DNA from: an uncultured Bacteroides sp.
Lineage (GTDB): Bacteria > Bacteroidota > Bacteroidia > Bacteroidales > Bacteroidaceae
Reading direction: 5' to 3'
Length of the DNA stretch: 5,624 nucleotides
Assembly (NCBI GenBank): GCA_947071285.1
Contig: CAMTFK010000277.1
Coordinates: forward strand, 1 to 5,624
A program made the translations under genes and the position numbers. The notes under the pieces were generated by a model. The model saw only the letters and a list, made by a program, of their open reading frames with translations. It was not told the DNA's origin and searched no databases. Shown here piece after piece: positions 1-5,624 of this stretch (position 1 is its first letter; each line of letters begins with the position of its first letter).

Positions 1-49
1 CTACCATACTTGGGAGCGTTCTATCGCAGGTATGGAGCATGATGCCTGA
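1..49 (+). CDS. Possible C-terminal end of an upstream gene, perhaps a GT4-like glycosyltransferase (partial)
   Basis: Reading from base 2, the frame is open for 15 codons and ends at a TGA at 47-49, giving YHTWERSIAGMEHDA. A Trp-Glu-Arg pattern a few residues before the C-terminus is common in GT4 glycosyltransferases. The GT4 protein encoded further along this window ends in a comparable way, with IKWEDV followed by a short helix. The 28-base gap to the debranching-enzyme start would fit an operon. The identification is weak because only 15 residues are visible. The frame starting at base 3 is also open, to a TAA at 66-68, and its translation looks less like a protein end. The 5' part lies outside the window. 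Confidence 0.3.
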   Translation, partial: YHTWERSIAGMEHDA

Positions 50-77
50 ACAATTAACCTTTAAATAATGCACAACT

Positions 78-2018
78 ATGAGTTATTTACGATTTGACAA
101 GACTCTGATGATCAATCTGGAAGAATCTTTACCAAGGGAGATACTCCGGACCAATAAGTCAGGGGCCTATCATTGTACAACGATTGTAGATTGTAACACA
201 CGCAAATATCACGGACTATTGGTGATTCCCGTCCCCAATCTTGACGATGAGAACCATGTGCTGCTATCTTCTTTGGACGAAACGGTAATTCAACACGGTG
301 CGGAGTTCAATCTGGGGTTGCACAAATATCAGGGAGATCACTTCAGTCCTAATGGACATAAGTATATCCGCGAATTCGACTGTGAACATATTCCGGCTAC
401 GACTTACCGTGTAGGAGGCGTTATCCTCCGCAAAGAAAAGATTTTTGTACATCACGAGAATAGGATTCTGATTCGCTACACCTTGGTGGATGCCCACTCG
501 GCCACCACACTCCGGTTTCGTCCATTTCTGGCATTCCGCAGTGTGCGCGAGTATACGCACGAAAATCCGCAGGCAAACCGCGACTACCAGTTGGTAGAGA
601 ATGGTATAAAGACTTGCATGTATCCCGGCTATCCTGAACTCTTCATGCAACTTAATAAGAAGAATGAGTTCCACTATCAGCCGGACTGGTATCGTGGTAT
701 CGAGTATCCCAAAGAACAGGAACGCGGATACGACTTCAATGAAGATCTGTATGTTCCCGGTTATTTCGAAGTAGATATAAAGAAAGGAGAAAGTATTGTT
801 TTCTCTGCCGGTATCTCCGAAATATCTCCGCGTAAGTTGAAACAAACCTTTGAGGCGGAAGTGGAGGACCGTACACCGCGCGACAGTTTCTATCATTGTC
901 TGGTGAATTCGGCACACCAGTTCCATAACAAACAGGGAAATGAACATTACGTGCTGGCAGGATACCCTTGGTTCAAGTGCCGCGCACGTGACTTGTTTAT
1001 TTCTTTACCGGGTTTAACGCTGGCGGTGGATGAGCAAGACGAGTTTGAAGACGTGATGCTGACTGCTGAAAAGGCTATCCGGGAGTTTATCAATGGAGAG
1101 CCTGCCACTTTCAAGGTATATGAGATGAACGACCCCGATGTACTGTTATGGGCAATCTGGGCTTTGCAACAATACGCCAAGGAAACTTCGCGTGAACAGT
1201 GCCGTCAGAAGTACGGCAAATTACTGGAGGATATCATGGACTATATCCGTAGCCGCAAGCATGATAACCTCTTCCTGCACGAAAATGGCTTGCTTTATGC
1301 CAATGGAACAGAGAAAGCCATCACCTGGATGAATTCTACGGCTCATGGCCGTCCCGTCACTCCACGTACGGGATACATTGTAGAAGTGAACTCTTTATGG
1401 TATAATGCACTTCGCTTTATTGCCGATTTGGTTCGTGAGGATGGCAATGTCCATCTGGCAGACGAATTGGATGCACAAGCCGAAGTGACAGGAAAATCCT
1501 TCGTAGAAGTATTCCGTAATGAGTGTGGTTATCTGTTCGACTATGTGGATGGATATATGATGGACTGGAGCGTTCGCCCCAATATGATATTTACCGTTGC
1601 TTTCGATTATTCTCCGTTAGACAGGGCACAGAAGAAACAAGTGCTCGATATCGTGACGAAAGAGTTGCTTACACCGAAGGGGTTACGTACTCTTAGTCCG
1701 AAGAGCGGAGGCTATAATCCGAATTATGTCGGTCCTCAGACTCAGCGAGATTATGCTTATCATCAGGGTACGGCTTGGCCGTGGCTCATGGGCTTCTACA
1801 TGGAGGCATATCTGCGCATCTATAAGATGAGCGGTGTGTCGTTTGTAGAACGTTATCTGATAGGCTTTGAAGATGAGATGACGAGTCATTGTATTGGTTC
1901 GCTGCCCGAACTCTTTGATGGTAACCCACCGTTCCGAGGTCGTGGTGCAGTCTCTTTTGCCATGAATGTGGCCGAGATACTGCGCATCTTGAAGTTGTTG
2001 TCTAAGTATAATTTATAA
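78..2018 (+). CDS. Glycogen debranching enzyme-type amylo-alpha-1,6-glucosidase (GH133-like)
   Basis: This 646-residue protein matches the single-function bacterial/archaeal debranching enzymes in length and layout. That family hydrolyses alpha-1,6 branch linkages of glycogen in the cytoplasm; no signal peptide or membrane segment is seen. An N-terminal beta-rich domain (about 20-255) opens with the family signature TRKYHGLLV (41-49). The C-terminal (alpha/alpha)6-type domain (about 265-640) carries YPWFKCRARDLFISLPGL (296-313), TPRTGYIVEVNSLWYNAL (428-445), LLTPKGLRTLSP (530-541), RDYAYHQGTAWPWL (557-570) and PELFDGNPP (610-618). Glu611 lies 35 residues from the end and fits the catalytic base position of the family. 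Two motifs are off-consensus: RARDL (302-306) stands where WGRDT is usual, and TWMNS (416-420) where TWMDA is usual, so Asn419 replaces a probable catalytic Asp. The fold and family are clear; full activity is uncertain. The start at 78 fits the conserved N-terminus. The ATG at 68 is in another frame. No clear Shine-Dalgarno precedes it. First complete gene of the operon. Confidence 0.93.
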   Translation: MSYLRFDKTLMINLEESLPREILRTNKSGAYHCTTIVDCNTRKYHGLLVIPVPNLDDENHVLLSSLDETVIQHGAEFNLGLHKYQGDHFSPNGHKYIREFDCEHIPATTYRVGGVILRKEKIFVHHENRILIRYTLVDAHSATTLRFRPFLAFRSVREYTHENPQANRDYQLVENGIKTCMYPGYPELFMQLNKKNEFHYQPDWYRGIEYPKEQERGYDFNEDLYVPGYFEVDIKKGESIVFSAGISEISPRKLKQTFEAEVEDRTPRDSFYHCLVNSAHQFHNKQGNEHYVLAGYPWFKCRARDLFISLPGLTLAVDEQDEFEDVMLTAEKAIREFINGEPATFKVYEMNDPDVLLWAIWALQQYAKETSREQCRQKYGKLLEDIMDYIRSRKHDNLFLHENGLLYANGTEKAITWMNSTAHGRPVTPRTGYIVEVNSLWYNALRFIADLVREDGNVHLADELDAQAEVTGKSFVEVFRNECGYLFDYVDGYMMDWSVRPNMIFTVAFDYSPLDRAQKKQVLDIVTKELLTPKGLRTLSPKSGGYNPNYVGPQTQRDYAYHQGTAWPWLMGFYMEAYLRIYKMSGVSFVERYLIGFEDEMTSHCIGSLPELFDGNPPFRGRGAVSFAMNVAEILRILKLLSKYNL

Positions 2019-2025
2019 GAGGAGG
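2019..2025 (+). promoter_or_regulatory. Strong Shine-Dalgarno site for the GT4 gene
   Basis: GAGGAGG begins immediately after the TAA of the debranching-enzyme gene and lies 7 bases before the ATG at 2033. It is close to a perfect anti-16S match. The other two complete starts on this strand have only A/T-rich leaders, which is the usual Bacteroides situation. The site supports the start at 2033 and suggests efficient, independent translation of the second gene. Confidence 0.75.
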
Positions 2026-2032
2026 AACGAAA

Positions 2033-3304
2033 ATGAAAGTTTTAATGTTTGGATGGGAGTTCCCCCCGCATATCCTAGGTGGTTTGGGAACTGCCAGCTA
2101 CGGTCTGACGAAAGGAATGTCCCAACAACAGGACATGGAGATTACTTTCTGTATTCCGAGGCCGTGGGGCGATGAGGACCAGAGCTTTTTGCGCATCATA
2201 GGTATGAACAGCACTCCGGTAGTGTGGCGCGATGTAAATTGGGATTATGTAAAGGGGCGCGTAGGTTCTTATATGGACCCTCAGCTTTATTATGATTTGC
2301 GCGATCATATTTATGCCGATTTCAATTACCTGAATACTAATGATCTCGGATGTATTGAGTTTTCCGGACGCTATCCGGCTAACCTACACGAAGAGATAAA
2401 CAACTATTCCATTGTAGCTGGTGTCATAGCCCGGCAGCAGGAATTTGAAATCATTCATTCACACGACTGGTTGACGTATCCTGCAGGTATTCATGCCAAG
2501 CAAGTGTCCGGCAAGCCGTTGGTAATCCATGTACATGCCACCGACTTCGACCGTAGCCGTGGCAATGTGAACCCTACTGTCTATGCCATTGAAAAGAATG
2601 GCATGGATCATGCCGATCACATTATGTGTGTGAGTGAATTAACGCGTCAGACGGTTATCAATAAGTATTTTCAGGATCCTCGTAAGGTATCTACCGTGCA
2701 CAATGCCGTTTCTCCGCTTCCGCAAGAAATACAGGACATCGTGCCGCAAAAGAAACCGAATGAAAAGGTGGTGACTTTCCTGGGACGTATCACTATGCAG
2801 AAGGGACCCGAGTATTTTGTAGAGGCTGCTGCTATGGTATTGCATCGTACGCGCAACATCCGTTTCGTAATGGCTGGCAGCGGTGATATGATGAATCAGA
2901 TGATTCGCCTGGTGGCTGAGCGTGGCATTGCCGACCGTTTCCATTTCCCCGGATTTATGAAAGGAAGTCAGGTGTACGAAATGCTGAAAGCGAGTGATGT
3001 GTACATTATGCCTTCTGTTTCGGAACCATTCGGTATATCTCCGTTGGAAGCTATGCAATGCAGTGTGCCCACCATCATTTCCAAGCAGTCCGGTTGTGCC
3101 GAGATTTTGGAGAAGTGCATCAAAACCGACTATTGGGACATCCACGCTATGGCAGATGCTATTTATGCTATTTGTACTTATCCCGCACTTTACGAATATC
3201 TGCGCGATGAGGGAAAGAAAGAAGTGGATGGCATAAAGTGGGAGGATGTAGGCTTGAAAGTACGCCGCACCTACGAAGAGGTTATTAAACAATATAATAG
3301 ATAA
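2033..3304 (+). CDS. GT4-family glycosyltransferase, glycogen/alpha-glucan synthase-like
   Basis: This 423-residue protein has the two Rossmann domains of a GT-B retaining glycosyltransferase and no signal peptide. The N-terminal domain starts with WEFPPHILGGLGTASYGL (8-25), the glycine-rich acceptor/nucleotide loop shared with glycogen synthases. It continues with IIHSHDWLTYPAGIHAK (140-156) and the acceptor-side motif VIHVHATDFDRSRG (164-177). The C-terminal domain (about 245 on) has FLGRITMQKGPEYFVEA (249-265), whose Arg252 and Lys257 match the sugar-nucleotide phosphate-binding pair. It also has MAGSGD (280-285) and SEPFGISPLEAM (330-341), where Glu331 and Glu339 form the EX7E motif. All key residues look intact, so I expect an active transferase. 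The GGLG loop, the HDW motif and the location between a debrancher and a GH57 protein point to elongation of alpha-1,4-glucan from ADP- or UDP-glucose. Donor and product cannot be read from sequence; trehalose, sucrose or envelope glycan transfer are less likely alternatives. It sits 14 bases after the preceding gene, behind a strong Shine-Dalgarno. Confidence 0.92.
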   Translation: MKVLMFGWEFPPHILGGLGTASYGLTKGMSQQQDMEITFCIPRPWGDEDQSFLRIIGMNSTPVVWRDVNWDYVKGRVGSYMDPQLYYDLRDHIYADFNYLNTNDLGCIEFSGRYPANLHEEINNYSIVAGVIARQQEFEIIHSHDWLTYPAGIHAKQVSGKPLVIHVHATDFDRSRGNVNPTVYAIEKNGMDHADHIMCVSELTRQTVINKYFQDPRKVSTVHNAVSPLPQEIQDIVPQKKPNEKVVTFLGRITMQKGPEYFVEAAAMVLHRTRNIRFVMAGSGDMMNQMIRLVAERGIADRFHFPGFMKGSQVYEMLKASDVYIMPSVSEPFGISPLEAMQCSVPTIISKQSGCAEILEKCIKTDYWDIHAMADAIYAICTYPALYEYLRDEGKKEVDGIKWEDVGLKVRRTYEEVIKQYNR

Positions 3305-3322
3305 CAATTAAACAATATAGAT

Positions 3323-4726
3323 ATGAGAACCATCTGTCTTTATTTTGAGATTCATCAAATCATTCACCTGAAACGTTACCGTTTCTTTGATATAGGCACT
3401 AATCACTATTACTATGATGATTATGCCAACGAGTTCAGTATTAATGAAGTTGCTGAACGTTCTTATATTCCTGCGCTGAGCGCACTCATTGAAATGGCTA
3501 AAAACTCCGGTGGTGCATTCAAGGTGGCTTTATCCGTTTCCGGTGTGGCTTTGGAACAATTGGAGATCCATGCGCCGGCTGTCATTGATTTACTGCATCA
3601 ACTGAATGATACCGGTTGCTGTGAATTCTTGGCAGAGCCTTACTCTCACGGTCTTTCTTCTTTGGCAAACGAAGATTGCTTTAAGGAAGAAGTGAAACGC
3701 CAGAGTGCCAAGATGAAGCAAATGTTCGGTAAAGCGCCGAAGGTGTTCCGCAATTCCAGTTTGATCTATTCCGATGAGATTGGCGGACTGGTTGCAAGCA
3801 TGGGCTTTAAAGGTATGCTGACTGAAGGTGCCAGACATATTCTGGGTTGGAAGAGCCCGCACTATGTATATCACTGTAGCCACAATCAGAACCTGAAACT
3901 GCTGTTACGTGATTTCAAACTCTCGGATGATATCAGTTTGCGTTTTTCTAATTCGGAATGGAATGAGTATCCATTGTTTGCTGATAGATATATTAGCTGG
4001 ATCGATGCTTTGCCACAGGAAGAACAGGTCATCAATATTTTCATGGAACTAAGTGCATTGGGTATGGCCCAACCGCTTTCTTCCAATATTCTGGAATTCC
4101 TGAAAGCTTTGCCTGCTTGTGCAAAGGAGAAAGGCATTACATTCTCTACGCCAACTGAGGTTATTACTAAATTGAAGTCCGTATCTCAACTGGATGTTCC
4201 GTATCCGATGTCCTGGGTGGACGAGGAGAGAGATACCAGTTGCTGGCTGGGTAACAGCATGCAGCGCGAAGCATTCAACAAACTGTACAGCATTGCCGAA
4301 CGTGTTCATCTCTCTGATGACCGCCGTATTAAACAAGACTGGGATTATTTGCAGGCAAGCAACAACTTCCGCTTCATGACGACGAAGAACAGCACTGTAG
4401 GATTGAACCGGGGTATCTATGAGTCTCCTTATGACGCATTTACCAACTATATGAATGTGCTGGGTGATTTCATCAAACGGGTAGAGTCTCTTTATCCGAT
4501 GGATATAGATAATGAGGAATTGAATGCCTTGTTGACGACTATCAAGAATCAAGGTGATGAAATTGAAGAATTAAACAAAGAAGTGGAGAAGCTGCAAGCA
4601 AAGCTGGAAAAGGAGAAATCTGTTGAGAAGCCGGCAAAGGCCAAAGAGGCTGCAACAAAGGCTAAAGCTCCTGCTGCAAAAAAGCCTGCTGCTAAGAAAG
4701 CGACCAAGAAAGAAACTGCCAAGTAG
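3323..4726 (+). CDS. GH57 alpha-amylase-like protein with degenerate active site, coiled coil and basic tail
   Basis: Residues 1-395 follow the GH57 alpha-amylase fold (incomplete (beta/alpha)7 barrel plus helical domain): YFEIHQ (7-12, motif 1; HQI instead of HQP), EFLAEPYSH (101-109, motif 2), FGKAPKVFRNSSLIYSDEIG (135-154, motif 3), VINIFMELSALGMAQ (236-250, motif 4), STPTEV (275-280), SWVDEERDTSCWLGN (297-311) and SPYDAFTNYMNVLGDF (368-383). Active homologues, as I recall them, read RNTELIY in motif 3 with Glu as nucleophile; here it is RNSSLIY, with Ser146. Motif 4 is normally FMDYETFGEH with Asp as acid; here it is FMELSALGMA, with Glu242 and most neighbours changed. Hydrolysis or transglycosylation by the usual mechanism is therefore unlikely. 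Residues 399-432 form a regular coiled coil, and 433-467 are a Lys/Ala/Pro tail with 12 Lys and 12 Ala. Its reading frame is intact and it is well conserved outside the active site, so this looks like a maintained pseudoenzyme, probably cytoplasmic, rather than a decaying gene. Last gene of the operon, 18 bases after the GT4 stop, with an A/T-rich leader and no Shine-Dalgarno. Confidence 0.9.
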   Translation: MRTICLYFEIHQIIHLKRYRFFDIGTNHYYYDDYANEFSINEVAERSYIPALSALIEMAKNSGGAFKVALSVSGVALEQLEIHAPAVIDLLHQLNDTGCCEFLAEPYSHGLSSLANEDCFKEEVKRQSAKMKQMFGKAPKVFRNSSLIYSDEIGGLVASMGFKGMLTEGARHILGWKSPHYVYHCSHNQNLKLLLRDFKLSDDISLRFSNSEWNEYPLFADRYISWIDALPQEEQVINIFMELSALGMAQPLSSNILEFLKALPACAKEKGITFSTPTEVITKLKSVSQLDVPYPMSWVDEERDTSCWLGNSMQREAFNKLYSIAERVHLSDDRRIKQDWDYLQASNNFRFMTTKNSTVGLNRGIYESPYDAFTNYMNVLGDFIKRVESLYPMDIDNEELNALLTTIKNQGDEIEELNKEVEKLQAKLEKEKSVEKPAKAKEAATKAKAPAAKKPAAKKATKKETAK

Positions 4727-4751
4727 CCTTCTTGAGAGTATATATACAAAT

Positions 4752-4789
4752 AAAAAGCCTTCCGCTCTATTTTGAACGGAAGGCTTTTT
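4752..4789. terminator. Bidirectional intrinsic terminator
   Basis: The 8-bp perfect stem GCCTTCCG (4757-4764) pairs with CGGAAGGC (4777-4784) around a 12-base loop in which two further inner pairs are possible. Five A residues precede the stem and six T residues follow it, so either strand yields a hairpin followed by a U-tract. It lies 25 bases after the GH57-like stop on the plus strand and 27 bases after the stop of the convergent DUF4270-like gene on the minus strand, and so can serve both. The 90-base gap that contains it (4727-4816) shows nothing else. Confidence 0.92.
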
Positions 4790-4816
4790 TGTACCTTTAC
4801 TTTATTGGAGAAGAAT

Positions 4817-5624
4817 TTATTTATTGAATGTAGTGTAAGTTACTTCCAACTTCAATGGTGTGATTACTTCTTCGCCTTTTTTAGCCGGACCACCTTTTAA
4901 TTTGGCATATCCCGGTTGTAAGTCATTCTGTATGCTTGTCATTGTCTTTTGACCATTGCTACTGGTATCATACGTGATGGCAACAGGAATCAAGTATACT
5001 GTACTCCAGTCTTTTTCCCATGCTTTTTCTTTTTCTTCATTCCACGCAGCACCGGCTTCTTCTTGAGCTTTCTTCTTAGCAGCACCTTTTTCTTTGATAC
5101 AAGTACTAACCAGACGGGCTATATTACTGAATGTATACTGATTAGTCGCCACACTATTATGTTCTACAGTAAATGATGTGATATTGTCCGGCAGCTTGTT
5201 CTCTTCAAAGAAGCTCTTAAAGTCCATTTTACGTATCAGGAGCACATATCTTGGGGCACTCATGCTGAATTCGTACTTACTGTCTTCATTGTAATTGGTG
5301 AAAGTCAATTTCACAGCATTGAGTGTATCACTGGTTAATTCCTTATTGATTGAATCGTAAGGTAAAACCGCTTCTGTGAAAATTCCGGCAGGAGATTTGA
5401 TATAAGTATGCTCAGGTTGTTCAGCAAGTATCTTAATTTTTTCAGAGTTGAAGAATTTATTAGCCTGAATAACCTCTTTGGTAGAAGCAAACTCAGTTCT
5501 CCATCTGTAAGCGGTAGAGTCTTCATTCTCAAAACCAGACTGTTTCCGTTTATAGGGAACATTAGTTGCGGTATCTATTACATAATAATGATATTTCATT
5601 TGTAAGTCTACGCGGTCTACGTAT
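4817..5624 (-). CDS. DUF4270-like protein, C-terminal part (5' end outside the window)
   Basis: The frame stays open from the TAA at 4817-4819 to the window edge, giving 268 visible residues. The Met codon at 5597-5599 is probably internal, because the codons before it (YVDRVDLQ) continue the same beta-strand-like pattern, so the true start lies beyond base 5624. I recognise the DUF4270 family by resemblance: a segment HTYIKSPAGIFTEAVLPYDS (visible residues 72-91), then LNAVKLTF (101-108), then TFSNIARLVSTCI (164-176), a beta-rich end and a final LKLEVTYTTFNK. Members are Bacteroidetes proteins of unknown function, usually lipoproteins with an N-terminal signal; the signal cannot be checked here. 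A Lys/Glu/Ala-rich stretch (about 176-206) interrupts the beta-rich part. It is convergent with the alpha-glucan operon and shares its terminator. From memory, DUF4270 genes in Bacteroidetes are often near glycogen synthase and pantothenate genes, which might lie just past the right edge. Function unknown. Confidence 0.8.
   Translation of the reverse strand, partial: YVDRVDLQMKYHYYVIDTATNVPYKRKQSGFENEDSTAYRWRTEFASTKEVIQANKFFNSEKIKILAEQPEHTYIKSPAGIFTEAVLPYDSINKELTSDTLNAVKLTFTNYNEDSKYEFSMSAPRYVLLIRKMDFKSFFEENKLPDNITSFTVEHNSVATNQYTFSNIARLVSTCIKEKGAAKKKAQEEAGAAWNEEKEKAWEKDWSTVYLIPVAITYDTSSNGQKTMTSIQNDLQPGYAKLKGGPAKKGEEVITPLKLEVTYTTFNK

Noticed and set aside
68..70. ATG at 68 as an alternative start for the debrancher
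   Set aside because: It is in a different frame from the 78-2018 gene, so it cannot be a start for that protein.
264..947. Long minus-strand open frame (227 codons) inside the debrancher gene
   Set aside because: It lies entirely opposite a well-supported conserved gene, its translation resembles no family I know, and it has no separate start signal or neighbours. It is a shadow frame.
2639..3307. Minus-strand open frame of 222 codons opposite the GT4 gene
   Set aside because: Its His/Thr-rich translation is the complement of GT4 codons and contains no recognisable domain. The plus-strand protein carries intact catalytic motifs.
4049..4552. Minus-strand open frame of 167 codons opposite the GH57-like gene
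   Set aside because: It lies wholly opposite conserved GH57 segments, with no family resemblance. It is not a credible antisense gene.
4678..4693. A AAA AAG heptamer in the zero frame of the GH57-like tail, a classic -1 slippage sequence
   Set aside because: A -1 shift would add only Ala-Cys-Cys before a TAA at 4693-4695, shortening the tail by about ten residues. No clear downstream stimulatory hairpin is visible. Lys-Lys codons in a Lys-rich tail produce this heptamer by chance.
5597..5599. Met codon as the true start of the minus-strand DUF4270-like gene
   Set aside because: The frame remains open to the window edge with protein-like codons. A start here would lack the N-terminal lipoprotein signal and part of the family domain.

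Overview
The window looks like chromosomal DNA from a Bacteroidales genome, most likely Bacteroides or a close relative. Three things point there. One gene encodes a DUF4270-type protein, a family largely confined to Bacteroidetes. Starts mostly lack a Shine-Dalgarno and sit behind A/T-rich leaders. All four gut-Bacteroides-like proteins have moderate-GC codon use. The taxon is inferred from family resemblance, not from a search.

Layout: bases 1-49 hold what may be the last codons of an upstream gene, possibly another glycosyltransferase. Then come three tightly packed plus-strand genes that read as one operon: a GH133-type glycogen debranching enzyme (78-2018), a GT4-type glycogen/alpha-glucan synthase-like glycosyltransferase (2033-3304) and a GH57 alpha-amylase-like protein (3323-4726). 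The gaps are 14 and 18 bases. A symmetrical hairpin with A- and T-tracts (4752-4789) lies in the 90-base gap after the operon. It should terminate both the operon and a convergent minus-strand gene (4817 to the right edge) that encodes the C-terminal part of a DUF4270-like protein cut by the window end.

The operon is an alpha-glucan (glycogen) metabolism cluster: a synthase-like GT4 to extend chains, a debrancher to remove alpha-1,6 branches, and a GH57-fold protein. The GT4 looks catalytically intact. The GH57 protein is well conserved along its length but has lost residues exactly where the nucleophile (Glu to Ser146) and general acid (Asp to Glu242) should be. It also carries a coiled coil and a Lys/Ala/Pro-rich basic tail. 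It therefore looks like a retained pseudoenzyme, perhaps a glucan-binding or scaffolding subunit. The debrancher also departs from consensus at two active-site motifs, including Asn419 where a TWMD aspartate is expected. The notable feature of the window is thus a glycogen operon in which two of three members have altered catalytic centres. No tRNA, rRNA, CRISPR, insertion sequence or phage-like feature was seen, and no stretch over 300 bases lacks a gene.
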